The notes below the pieces were generated by a model. It ran no database searches. It saw nothing but the letters and a program-made list of their open reading frames with translations, and was not told the origin of the DNA. Below, one piece after another: positions 54,901-59,009 of a stretch of 64,000 bases of DNA; the stretch's first letter is position 1, and each line of letters opens with the position of its first letter. Both the position numbers and the translations under genes were made by a program. The DNA is from Tetracentron sinense (lineage: Eukaryota > Streptophyta > Magnoliopsida > Trochodendrales > Trochodendraceae): contig CM026557.1 of NCBI GenBank assembly GCA_015143295.1, positions 29,731,760 through 29,795,759 on the forward strand, read 5' to 3'.

Positions 54901-57900
54901 GGAGGAAGGGAAGACCCACTCCACACCTAGTGAGGAAGAAGGCCCAAATCCCAAAGACAACCGGATAGTGCATGGTCAAGTGATCAACCGTCTCTTCCGA
55001 GGTCAGGCACAAAGAACAACGGTTTGCCAAATTCTACCCTCTACTCTTTAGATGATCAATGGTAAGAATCTTATTTAGTGCTGCAGCCCAGAGGAATAAA
55101 GATACATTTGATGGAACTCCTGTGAACCAAACAACCTTATGAGGAAATGAGTGCACTGGTAATCGGCCAAGTGACTGTAATAAAGATCTCTGATGCAGGG
55201 ACTTAACCAATACTCCACAAAAGCCGCGAATGATGGAAGCGTGAGATTAAATCCCTTTATCTTATAGCCCAGGCAACCCGGTCGAGACCTCCAAGTGGGT
55301 CCTACCCCGTGGGCCACCCCACCTCAGCGGGCCCCACCTCGTAGACCACCCCACCCCAGTGTGGAAATGCTCCTGCATCATCCACCCACACCGATGAGGA
55401 GACTTGAACCCGAGACCTGCTCGCATTTCCACACTGGGGTGGGGTGGCCTACGGGGTGGGCCCGCTGAGGTGGGGTAGCCCACGGAGTAGGACTCACTTG
55501 GAGGTCTCGACCGGGTTACCTGGGCTATAAGATAAAGGGATTTAATCTCACGCTCCCATCAGTCGCAGCTTTGTAAAGTATTAGTTAAGTCCCTGCATCA
55601 AATGGTATCAGAACAGGTCTTGGGTTCGAGTCTCCTCACCAGTGTGGATGGATGATGCAGAAGCATTTTCACACTGGGGTGGGGTGGCATACGGGGTGGG
55701 GCCCGCTGAGGTGGGGTGGCCCACGGGATAGGACCCACTTGGAGGTCTCGACCAGGTTGCATGGGCTATAAGACGATGCCATCAGTCGCGGCTTTTGTGG
55801 AGTATTGGTTAAGTCTCTGCATCACCATAACCTACAATCTCTAAGCTGAGGGATAACAGATGAGGAACTCAATCTCCTCAAGAAGAGTTGGAAATGTTTC
55901 CCTCCCAATCATTCAAATTGCGGCACAGGCGGGGGCACCACACGGACTCACTACCCACCCTCTCTACACAGTGAGAAACTAAGGCATCCTTGTTAAGGGC
56001 AAGGAGGAAGATGTACTGAAGTCATCCTCAAGTCTCAACGGACCACACCGTATATCTTTCCAAAAGAGGGTTTCAGACCCATTCCCGACTTTAAACCTAA
56101 TGTGAGGGTCGAGTAACTTAGCCACACTCATGATACCTTTCCAAATACCAACACCATGAGAACCCCACACCTCCTTAGGTTTCCAACAAAAGAGTTGTCC
56201 ATATGCAACAATGACCCTCCGCCACAAACTCTCACGCTCGACACCAAACCGCCAAACCCATTTTCTCAGGAGAGCCTTATTGATTTGACTAGTGGGAGCA
56301 AGGATGAAGCCCCCATCACAGAGGGGGGCACAGATGGAGTTCCATGCTACAAGGTGATATTTCTTTTTCTCACCAGAACCGCCCCAAAGAAAATTGCGCT
56401 GAAGACGGTCTAGGGTGAGGGTTATAGATTTGGGTATTGACAAGGTAGACATGAAGTAGGTCGGGAGATTGCTAAGAGTATTTTTGATGAGGGTCAACTT
56501 ACCTCCCTTGGAAAGGAAGGACGATTTCCAGCCCGCTAATCTGGAAGAAAAATTTTCAATAATTGGATTCCAGACTACTTTGGCTTTAAAAGAGGCACCT
56601 AGAGGAAGGCCCAGATAACTAGATGGAAGGGATCCTCACTTACAACCTAGACAACAAGCTAGCAAGTCAAGATTGGGTATCTCACCAACCTTGACAATTT
56701 CACATTTACCCAAATTCACCCTGAGACCCGAGACTACCTCAAAACACCGGAGCACACATCTAATATAAAGAAGCTGAGATGGACGAGTTTCACAAAAGAT
56801 TAAAGTATCATCACATGAGAAATACTTAGGTGCTCCTGACCAATTGAAAACTGTCGAAACCCACCCCATTCGCTTGGGATATCATCCGACTCAAAGCCTC
56901 TGACACGATGAGGAACAGAGTCTGGGAGAGCGGGTCCACTTGCCTTAGTCCTTTTGAGCTCCGGAAGAAACTTTTCGAGCTTCCATTCAGAAGAATAGAG
57001 AAGGAGGTAGAGGAGACACAAGCTAACATCCATTGTAACCATTTTGACCCAAATCCCATCCTACGCATCACATATTGGAGGAATTCTCAATTCACATTAT
57101 CGTAGGCTTTTTCTATATCAATTTTACAAACCAACCCTGGGATCTTTGACCTAAGACGCTTATCCACACATTCATTGGCTATAAGAATGTCGTCTAGTAT
57201 CTGTCTGCCACTAACAAAGGCCCCTTGTTGCAGGGATATGATTGAATCCAATACAAGTTGTAGGCGAGATGATAACATTGAAGCAATGATTTTGTACAAA
57301 CTGCTCACCAGACTTATTGGCCTAAAATTCCGGATGTCCTAAGCGCCAAGTTTTATCGAAATCAGCACCATAAATGTATTATTGATTGATCTGTCAAATT
57401 GGTTCGATTCATAGACTGCTTGCAAGACTGCAAGAAGGTCCAGACCCACAATGTCCCAACAAAAACAGTAGAACTCTATGTAAAACTCATCTGGCCTAGG
57501 AGATTTGTCTCCAGCCATTGCTCGAAGGGCTGACAACACTTCTTCACCCCTAAATGGTGTTTCTAACTCGTCTCGTTGTTCTACGGATAGAGTATCAAAT
57601 TAGAGGCCATCCAATGTTGGTCGCCACAGGATTAATTTAAGAAACACTTATCTAAAGACTAAACAGGTGTATTGAACGACAACGCTTATTGGAGAATTGA
57701 TTCTTGCAAAATCAATTGTCATCACAATAGACTATGGCTAAGAGAATCCAAACCAAAAAAGGCTTACTGTAATCCTAATTATCAGATTTACCGCTAAAAG
57801 AAGCCCCTAACAATATAATTAAGTTGTGAAGTCATACTGAAATGATGTAATAAATTTCTTTTCCTTTTTTAAAATGATATAATCTTGAAGAATGGTAAAT

Positions 57901-59009
57901 CTTTGAGAGAATTTTGTAGCACAACTAAAAAAATCCTGACCAAATACTGGAGCAAAAGCTTATGATTTACAGCCTTCGGTCCACAAAGCATTTAAAGCTT
58001 TTTTTTTCCCCACTTCGCATGCCATACTTACATTGAAACCCCTAATATATCACTCTTTGTAGAGTGTACACAAATGAGTTCCTTAGTTCTTTTGCTTAAG
58101 TTATGTATAGTTCATTTGTAAATTGGAGTTCTTATTCCTCTTAAATAAAAAGGGAATCTTTAGTTACAAAAGATGTTTCATAAAAGGTCAAAATTCTTTG
58201 GCACACAATTGTCATTCTGATCCATTGATTAGAGAGACCTCAACAATGAAAAAAATAATATATTTTGATTTAAATTTCAAACACTCTACTTCAACATAAA
58301 TAAATCAAAAGCACTGATTAATGGGGAAAAAACAAATAAAAATAGAAGGGAAAGAAAGAGAGATATTTTGGCATTCCCAGCCACCTCTTGAAAAAGATAA
58401 ATGTTAACTAACACGAATCAAAATAGCAGATTTTTTGCTATAACCCAAATCAGAGGTGCCCCAATATGCAAAAACGATTAAATGATTCTTCTAACAAAAT
58501 GGGTTTTGAATCGGAGTTGGCTTATGATGGACTGATATTCCAATTTTGAAAAGTATTAGTTGACGATGTGAGCACAATTTATACGATCCAGTCCAATAGA
58601 ATTTCAAAATCGCTCAACACCAACTTGTAATAATTCTTTCACTTGCATTTTAGCGAACATTCAAATACAAATTGGGTTATGATTCCATGTTAAGAAGAGG
58701 ATTTTGAAAAGAAAAAGAAGTTAAAATCAAAGAAAGAGAAGAAAAAAAAGTAAATTTACCTGGGCACATATGAAGGCAAGTTCCTACTAAGGATGGAAAA
58801 ATGGAGGAATCTTCGCTACTTTGGGATCTCAGATCGTGGGTATCGTCGACGTTAGTACCTTTATTTGAAACATGGGCGTTTTTCACGGGATTAGAAGGTC
58901 TATTATTCCGTCGAAAGCGTCTTGAGTCCCTAAAAGAGGAGGAGGAGGAGGAGGAGGAGGAGGAAGAAGAAAAAGAAGGATTTTTCGCTTTTCTGATGCT
59001 CTCCTCCAT
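6827..59009 (-). CDS. SAC3C: SAC3 family protein C gene, six exons in window, 3' end missing
   Basis: SAC3/GANP domain protein. Known relatives (yeast Sac3, animal GANP, plant SAC3A/B) scaffold the TREX-2 complex in mRNA export at nuclear pores; SAC3C is the short plant member and its exact role is less clear. Six exons join in frame: 59009-58760, 36409-36309, 25134-24919, 7513-7295, 7185-7091 and 6923-6827 (978 bases, 326 codons). Every intron begins GT and ends AG. Domain order is Ser-rich N terminus (about 1-70), GTCLHMCP entry motif, [83 protein letters not shown] and LDPYINE, the expected order for SAC3C. The Arabidopsis protein is about 400 residues, so roughly 80 C-terminal residues are absent from the window. 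No stop or frame break is seen in these exons. Introns 1-3 are packed with transposons. Exon joining is inferred from splice signals and family order, not from transcripts. Confidence 0.93.
7091..7185 (-). CDS. SAC3C: SAC3C exon 5
   Basis: 95 bases; acceptor CTACAG, donor AAG/GTAACT. It reads [18 protein letters not shown] then a [12 protein letters not shown] stretch, leaving two bases of an Arg codon. The intron before it is only 109 bases, the usual plant size, in contrast to introns 1-3. It matches the family block with LWFR and SKE motifs. Confidence 0.92.
7295..7513 (-). CDS. SAC3C: SAC3C exon 4
   Basis: 219 bases, 73 codons, phase 0 at both ends; acceptor GACAG, donor ACG/GTTAAT. It starts [14 protein letters not shown], continues through the [20 protein letters not shown] stretch and ends [14 protein letters not shown]. 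It follows exon 3 (EEM/VKFH) exactly as in the family. The 17.4-kb intron before it contains the Tekay-type retrotransposon. An opposite-strand frame over the same bases (7319-7537) is only a shadow. Confidence 0.93.
7514..8416. other. Intron 3 of SAC3C, proximal part
   Basis: AT-rich intron sequence next to exon 4; no element recognised. Confidence 0.6.
8417..8926. mobile_element. hAT-type MITE (family 2)
   Basis: 510 bp with ends CAGTGTTACCTAGGCAC and, in reverse, CAATGTTACCTAGGCAC. It is flanked by 8-bp duplications CATCAAAG and CATAAAAG (one mismatch). It contains a (TA)n run near 8577-8600. A second copy is at 51944-52493. No coding capacity. Confidence 0.88.
8927..9766. other. Intron 3 of SAC3C, no element recognised
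   Basis: Ordinary AT-rich intron sequence. The open frame at 9474-9671 on the minus strand has no recognisable content. Confidence 0.55.
9767..10957. mobile_element. LTR fragment, left part (TGTAAACACC family), split by Tekay-type insertion
   Basis: Begins TGTAAACACCTAATTTTTGC, close to the start of the solo LTR at 32494. It has a TATA-like CCTATAAATACGCC near 10403 at a position comparable to CCTATAAATACCCC in that LTR. Several short inverted repeats occur (e.g. ACCAATTACTGCCAATTGGT at 10038-10057). It continues after the nested element at 21573. Its right end is not defined. Confidence 0.55.
10958..13596 (+). repeat. 5' LTR of the Tekay-type element
   Basis: 2639 bp from TGTAATGATCCGG to GGGGCGTCACA. 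A TATA box (TTATAAATAG) lies at 11661-11670. The 12380-12660 stretch repeats GGGGTTCCTCCGTGAC motifs and is inverted in the other LTR. Confidence 0.93.
11661..11670 (+). promoter_or_regulatory. TATA box of 5' LTR
   Basis: TTATAAATAG about 700 bp into the LTR, followed by GC-rich leader and AGAGAGAGAAAG runs. The same box is at 19598-19607 in the 3' LTR. Confidence 0.6.
13599..13610 (+). promoter_or_regulatory. Primer binding site, initiator Met tRNA type
   Basis: TGGTATCAGAGC starts two bases after the 5' LTR, the usual Met-tRNA primer site of plant chromoviruses and copia elements. Confidence 0.92.
13756..14163 (+). CDS. Additional ORF between PBS and gag
   Basis: 135 codons from the ATG at 13756 (the frame is open from 13666). 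The product is basic and carries a duplicated motif: GTAWMPPP then ARVRREIL, and GTGWIPPP then AREYRAIL, about 40 residues apart. A splice-acceptor-like TGTGTATGTGCAG lies just before the ATG. It matches no gag or pol domain I know. Extra ORFs are known in some large plant Ty3/Gypsy elements, but I do not recognise this one. It is open throughout, unlike the gag-pol region. Confidence 0.6.
   Translation: MPLMHRVPTKEDWQHYKRMTAILSRRYPEWLGMTQRIMAAIKPKAVRINPGGTAWMPPPTPMKHAVPARVRREILRQVKRALADIRPSPDGTGWIPPPLSSKRLTAREYRAILNNRKQSKKKSVEASSPSTSTEV
14459..15433 (+). pseudogene. gag: gag region of Tekay-type element
   Basis: Retrotransposon gag domain ([30 protein letters not shown]) followed by a CCHC zinc knuckle ([14 protein letters not shown]) near 15330-15372. 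Structural protein for the particle. Part of a broken fossil. Confidence 0.88.
15434..18651 (+). pseudogene. pol: pol region: protease, RT, RNase H, integrase
   Basis: In order: aspartic protease ([11 protein letters not shown] near 15505), reverse transcriptase (CINYRLLNQ near 16210, [10 protein letters not shown] near 16510), RNase H ([11 protein letters not shown] near 16956) and integrase with HHCC zinc finger (about 17590-17730) and catalytic core (about 17790-18250). The integrase part is the longest uninterrupted stretch. Broken fossil overall. Confidence 0.9.
18470..18849 (+). pseudogene. Integrase C-terminal region and chromodomain
   Basis: [15 protein letters not shown] block with [19 protein letters not shown], then a chromodomain-like stretch ([15 protein letters not shown]). 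In chromoviruses this module guides integration to particular chromatin. Confidence 0.8.
18884..18896 (+). promoter_or_regulatory. Polypurine tract
   Basis: AAGGAGGGGAGA immediately before the 3' LTR, the plus-strand priming site. Confidence 0.85.
18898..21572 (+). repeat. 3' LTR of the Tekay-type element, with internal inversion
   Basis: 2675 bp from TGTAACGACCTGG to GGGGCGTCACA; TATA box at 19598-19607. About 20241-20580 runs in the opposite direction to its counterpart at about 12346-12606 of the 5' LTR; both sides outside this segment are collinear. The inverted part also holds an extra repeat module. Confidence 0.92.
21573..21919. mobile_element. Continuation of the split LTR fragment
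   Basis: Begins with the GTATA duplication and continues the sequence broken at 10957. It contains TATCGGTAATACTGACAG, reminiscent of the hairpin motifs in the related solo LTR. No coding sequence. Confidence 0.5.
21920..22405. mobile_element. hAT-type MITE (family 1)
   Basis: 486 bp with ends CAATGTTTTAAAACGTG and, in reverse, CAGTGTTTTAAAAAGC. The interior has GGCGTGAGGC arms and TA/GT microsatellites. Flanks share CTATTG on both sides, an imperfect trace of the target duplication. Confidence 0.83.
22467..23899. mobile_element. Non-autonomous TIR DNA element, possibly carrying a gene fragment
   Basis: Ends are GCCCGTTTGGCATCATTC at the left and its inverse (GAATGATGCCAAACGGGC) at the right. 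Inside are imperfect GAAACCCCAAAATTTGTTAAC-like repeats (23040-23330), an (AG)n run at 23556-23577 and, on the minus strand near 23648-23586, an exon-like start reading [19 protein letters not shown]. No transposase and no convincing target duplication, so the superfamily is open. Confidence 0.6.
23900..24918. other. Intron 3 of SAC3C, distal part
   Basis: AT-rich intron sequence up to the donor of exon 3; no element recognised. Confidence 0.55.
24919..25134 (-). CDS. SAC3C: SAC3C exon 3
   Basis: 216 bases, 72 codons, phase 0 at both ends; acceptor CACTAG, donor ATG/GTATGA. It begins FCRTIST, passes [20 protein letters not shown] and [17 protein letters not shown], and ends IHMFEEM. This is the core helical region of the SAC3/GANP domain. 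FCRTIST is followed directly by MQALDVRP, slightly shorter than I expect in relatives. The NCQAI stretch carries Cys where I would expect an acidic residue. Confidence 0.93.
25135..25466. other. Intron 2 of SAC3C, part nearest exon 3
   Basis: Contains the pyrimidine-rich acceptor tract of exon 3. No element recognised. Confidence 0.6.
25467..25688. mobile_element. Possible LTR start (TGTAAGCACCC family)
   Basis: TGTAAGCACCCAATTTTGCA near 25465 resembles the starts of the LTRs at 9767 and 32494. The rest is cut into by the foldback element and could not be followed. Confidence 0.35.
25689..26545. mobile_element. Foldback element with long inverted arms
   Basis: Arms start TCAGCTATTTGTAAATACCC and, in reverse, TCGGCTATTTGTAAATACCC, and are recognisable for about 270 bp each side (ACTAACTGTGGTTAAGAATC against its inverse). 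The centre carries a tandem duplication of about 150 bp (AGTCAACCTAAGGTTA). No coding capacity; no clear target duplication, perhaps because another element abuts its right end. Confidence 0.68.
26546..30247 (+). mobile_element. Decayed hAT transposon with DUF659-type transposase
   Basis: A transposase gene in the plus direction with a leader (about 26770-26930, ending at a donor-like CACCCAG/GTCAGT). The outer ends contain CCGAATTATT motifs at both sides (26543-26552 and about 30228-30240), probably remnants of its terminal repeats. Exact ends and target duplication are not clear. Confidence 0.65.
27791..29835 (+). pseudogene. hAT transposase, DUF659 type, broken
   Basis: Starts [19 protein letters not shown], the head of a BED zinc finger, after which the frame is shifted with a stop; it resumes as [20 protein letters not shown]. 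The DUF659 region follows (28391-28804: [34 protein letters not shown]), then [29 protein letters not shown] and the AAAYLNPYL block. The usual C-terminal dimerisation region with its WW and CERNWS motifs is missing between about 29385 and 29560. A C-terminal tail with [15 protein letters not shown]-like sequence and an acidic end remains. At least three stops or shifts make it a pseudogene. Confidence 0.82.
30248..30789. other. Unassigned repeat-like sequence between hAT transposon and copia fossil
   Basis: Contains repeated GGGTTCCATCAT and GATAA(C/T)CAT motifs (30600-30700) of the kind seen in LTRs, but no ends could be set. Confidence 0.4.
30850..32134 (+). pseudogene. pol: Copia reverse transcriptase and RNase H region
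   Basis: Copia RT hallmarks: [59 protein letters not shown]-type site near 31430, then [16 protein letters not shown] and the RNase H block [15 protein letters not shown]-like near 32025. Remaining RNase H and C-terminal sequence (LADIFTK, near 35628) is on the far side of the insertion. Fossil. Confidence 0.85.
32494..34817. mobile_element. Solo LTR (TGTAAGCACCC family), Ty3/Gypsy-like
   Basis: 2324 bp from TGTAAGCACCCTATTTTTGC to CCCACGCTCACA with exact 5-bp duplications ATTAT (32489-32493 and 34818-34822). TATA-like CCTATAAATACCCC at about 33041. The 3' part has GGGTATGTAGGCAGC, GGTGGCGACTCC and GTTCCTCCG-like stretches as in large plant Ty3/Gypsy LTRs. It contains a series of hairpin-forming repeats. 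No internal region remains. Confidence 0.88.
32751..34088. repeat. Series of short hairpin-forming inverted repeats in the solo LTR
   Basis: Inverted repeats at 32751-32782, 32851-32885 (weaker), 33604-33636, 33791-33825, 34010-34030 and 34052-34088. The best have stems like GAATGTTGGTA and TACCGACATTC around a 6-10-base loop. Stem sequence changes between copies while pairing is mostly kept. Confidence 0.7.
35467..35725 (+). pseudogene. Copia pol C-terminal remnant and polypurine tract
   Basis: RNase H tail with QLADIFTK-type motif near 35628, then the polypurine tract GAAGGGGAG just before TGTTGGTATATG of the 3' LTR. Fossil. Confidence 0.75.
35931..36308. other. Intron 2 of SAC3C, part next to exon 2
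   Basis: AT-rich intron sequence; no element recognised beyond the possible LTR tail. Confidence 0.5.
36309..36409 (-). CDS. SAC3C: SAC3C exon 2
   Basis: 101 bases between acceptor AAATAG and donor GTAAGT. With the single base left by exon 1 it reads 34 codons, starting [20 protein letters not shown] and ending SLAVKK, a strongly conserved SAC3 segment. It ends in phase 0. It lies 22.35 kb downstream of exon 1 and 11.2 kb upstream of exon 3. Being only 101 bases among transposons, it would be easy for gene finders to miss. Confidence 0.92.
36677..37207. mobile_element. hAT-type MITE (family 1)
   Basis: 531 bp, ends CAATGTTTTAAAACATG and (in reverse) CAGTGTTTTAAGC. Target duplications AGTCATAC and ATTCATAC (8 bp, one mismatch). 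Same interior as copies at 21920 and 39262, with (TA)n at 36898-36918. It lies 267 bases from SAC3C exon 2, in intron 1. Confidence 0.9.
37208..37584. other. Intron 1 of SAC3C, no element recognised
   Basis: Short AT-rich stretch between two hAT-type elements. Confidence 0.55.
37585..38939. mobile_element. Non-autonomous hAT-type element with an exon-like insert
   Basis: 1355 bp with ends CAAGGTTCAAAATATCG and, in reverse, CATGGTTCTGAATATTG. Exact 8-bp duplications AATTTAAG at 37577-37584 and 38940-38947. Inside, 38109-38230 is a dense set of TTATAAGTTATAA-type palindromes, and 38005-38049 looks like a first coding exon on the minus strand. No transposase. Confidence 0.88.
38005..38049 (-). 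pseudogene. Exon-like fragment inside the hAT-type element
   Basis: Reads 15 codons, [15 protein letters not shown], from an ATG in good context to a donor-like CAG/GTATGG followed by a pyrimidine-rich stretch. It looks like the first exon of a captured host gene; the source gene is not recognised. Confidence 0.4.
38940..39261. other. Intron 1 of SAC3C, no element recognised
   Basis: AT-rich intron sequence between two hAT-type insertions, including the AATTTAAG duplication at its left edge. Confidence 0.55.
39262..39787. mobile_element. hAT-type MITE (family 1)
   Basis: 526 bp, ends CAATGTTTTAAAACGTG and (in reverse) CATTGTTTTAAAAAGC. Duplications ATGGCACC and TTGGCACC (8 bp, one mismatch). 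Interior as in the other family-1 copies. Confidence 0.9.
39788..41689. other. Intron 1 of SAC3C, mostly unassigned
   Basis: AT-rich. About 40256-40380 starts CAATTGTTTAAAATATCGG and looks like a fragment of the family-3 hAT element. Around 40850 the reverse strand reads TGGTATCAGAATTATATG, a primer-site-like sequence without LTR context. No gene. Confidence 0.45.
41690..42661. mobile_element. Non-autonomous hAT-type element (family 3)
   Basis: 972 bp with ends CATGGTTTAAAATTCTGG and, in reverse, CATGGTTCAAAATACCGG. Exact 8-bp duplications ATCCTATT at 41682-41689 and 42662-42669. Both ends are rich in GATACGTATC-type motifs. The sister copy is at 45982-46848. No coding capacity. Confidence 0.9.
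42662..43526. other. Intron 1 of SAC3C, no element recognised
   Basis: Contains GAATTCGAATCTCT repeats around 42930-43020 but no recognisable gene. Confidence 0.5.
43527..43932 (-). repeat. 3' LTR of the minus-strand chromovirus
   Basis: 406 bp with ends TGATGTAGTACG and GTCTTCATCA. On the minus strand it directly follows a polypurine tract (reverse of ATTCCCCCCGTCATG, 43933-43947). It matches 53756 onward. Confidence 0.87.
44962..45750. mobile_element. Non-autonomous hAT-type element in the chromovirus
   Basis: 789 bp with ends CAAGGTTGTTAAATCG and, in reverse, CATGATTGTTAATTCC. Exact 8-bp duplications GTCCACAA at 44954-44961 and 45751-45758. Both ends are rich in AATCGAATCGTA-like motifs. 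No coding capacity. Confidence 0.9.
45982..46848. mobile_element. Non-autonomous hAT-type element (family 3) in the chromovirus
   Basis: 867 bp with ends CATGGTTTAAAATATCG and, in reverse, CACGGTTCAAAATGTCGG. Exact 8-bp duplications GTTTTGTC at 45974-45981 and 46849-46856. Sister of 41690-42661. Confidence 0.92.
48682..49248 (+). repeat. 5' LTR of the nested copia element
   Basis: 567 bp, TGTTGGAATTTTGG to CCTACATCA. TATA box CCTATAAATAGG near 48893. A short stretch at 48718-48790 is crowded with GGGCGATC/GATCGCCC palindromes and differs from the other LTR more than its surroundings do. Confidence 0.88.
49252..49263 (+). promoter_or_regulatory. Primer binding site of the nested copia element
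   Basis: TGGTATCAGAGC starts three bases after the 5' LTR, initiator Met tRNA type. Confidence 0.88.
49290..50692 (+). pseudogene. gag: Copia gag-side and protease-side region
   Basis: Starts [20 protein letters not shown], the copia gag head. Further on are [15 protein letters not shown]-type gag sequence (near 49745), a degraded CHC zinc-knuckle stretch (YHCKELGMS-like, near 49960) and a protease-side [11 protein letters not shown] motif (near 50128) followed by a GAG-pre-integrase-like region ([16 protein letters not shown], near 50305). Fossil. Confidence 0.8.
50989..51533 (+). repeat. 3' LTR of the nested copia element
   Basis: 545 bp, preceded by the polypurine tract AAGGTGGAGAT (50979-50989). 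TATA box CCTATAAATAGG near 51179. A few percent different from the 5' LTR by eye. Confidence 0.88.
51613..53714 (-). pseudogene. gag: gag and protease region of the minus-strand chromovirus
   Basis: From high to low: leader protein with [19 protein letters not shown] (near 53640), gag core ([19 protein letters not shown], near 53250; [19 protein letters not shown], near 52980), CCHC-like knuckle [10 protein letters not shown] (near 52610), and protease ([15 protein letters not shown], near 51780). The hAT MITE at 51944-52493 lies between knuckle and protease. Fossil. Confidence 0.83.
51944..52493. mobile_element. hAT-type MITE (family 2) in the chromovirus
   Basis: 550 bp, starts CAGTGTTACTTAGGCATTTC and ends GTGCCCAGGTAAAACTG. 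Exact 8-bp duplications GTTCAACC at 51936-51943 and 52494-52501. (TA)n at about 52347-52370. Sister of 8417-8926. Confidence 0.92.
53739..53750 (-). promoter_or_regulatory. Primer binding site of the minus-strand chromovirus
   Basis: Reverse strand reads TGGTATCAAAGC just after the 5' LTR, a one-base variant of the Met-tRNA site. Confidence 0.8.
53756..54251 (-). repeat. 5' LTR of the minus-strand chromovirus (outer end not intact)
   Basis: Begins TGATGTAGTACGAAG as in the LTR at 43527 and matches it up to CTTATTTGTGGG near 54251, after which the sequence is unrelated and SINE-like. Confidence 0.82.
54252..54385 (-). mobile_element. SINE-like sequence
   Basis: The reverse strand reads GGGGTTGGTGCAGTTGGC, close to a Pol III A box (TRGCNNAGYNGG), and about 35-40 bases on GTGTTTAACTCCC, close to a B box (GGTTCRANYCC), then a CTTACCCTGGTTTCC tail. 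The spacing suits a tRNA-derived SINE. It sits exactly where the chromovirus LTR breaks off. No flanking duplication found. Confidence 0.5.
54880..57600 (-). pseudogene. LINE ORF2 remnant: reverse transcriptase and zf-RVT region
   Basis: From high to low: RT start ([18 protein letters not shown], near 57530), [20 protein letters not shown] and [18 protein letters not shown] (57305-57180), [13 protein letters not shown] (near 57120), [15 protein letters not shown] (near 56935), the DD site region ([12 protein letters not shown], near 56810), [15 protein letters not shown] (near 56490) and [16 protein letters not shown] (near 56370). A zf-RVT-like region (ANRCSLC, near 55030) follows. Several shifts and stops interrupt it. 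Acts in target-primed reverse transcription in live elements. Confidence 0.85.
55193..55824. repeat. Inverted and direct cluster of three SINE-like units inside the LINE
   Basis: Both ends read TGATGCAG(G/A)GACTTAACCA inward. One unit runs reverse (55193 to about 55430) and two run forward (about 55430-55585 and 55585-55824), each with CACACTGGGGTGGGGTGG, GGAGGTCTCGACC and ATCAGTCGC blocks. The forward unit contains TGGTATCAGAAC and GGTTCGAGTCTCC, the latter a good Pol III B box. The arms could form a hairpin of over 200 bp. Confidence 0.6.
57628..58759. other. Intron 1 of SAC3C, part nearest exon 1
   Basis: AT-rich sequence with the donor of exon 1 at its right edge. No element recognised; there may be unrecognised repeats. 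Confidence 0.55.
58760..59009 (-). CDS. SAC3C: SAC3C exon 1 (start codon to MCP motif)
   Basis: Codons 1-83 plus one base. It starts [13 protein letters not shown], then a run of about 12 serines from a GAG/AAG-type microsatellite, then a basic patch ([11 protein letters not shown]), and ends at GTCLHMCP, the SAC3 domain entry. The start is chosen because an in-frame TGA lies 27 bases upstream of the ATG and the context (GCAATGG) is good for plants. The donor is CCCAG/GTAAAT, leaving phase 1, which the next exon completes to Asp. The family usually has MCPE here; this copy reads MCPD. Confidence 0.92.
58937..58977. repeat. Trinucleotide microsatellite coding for poly-Ser in SAC3C
   Basis: GAG/GAA repeats on the plus strand, read TCC/TCT/TTC-type on the minus strand and giving about 12 serines in exon 1. 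Confidence 0.9.

Larger units (their letters stand above)
54503..57627 (-). mobile_element. L1-type LINE, 5'-truncated
   Basis: Its 3' end is a poly(A) tail (poly-T at 54504-54517 on the plus strand). Flanks share AGGATTAA at 54495-54502 and 57628-57635, a plausible target duplication. The content is the second half of a plant L1 ORF2. It contains the SINE-like cluster at 55193-55824. Lost 5' sequence includes ORF1 and the endonuclease. Confidence 0.85.
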
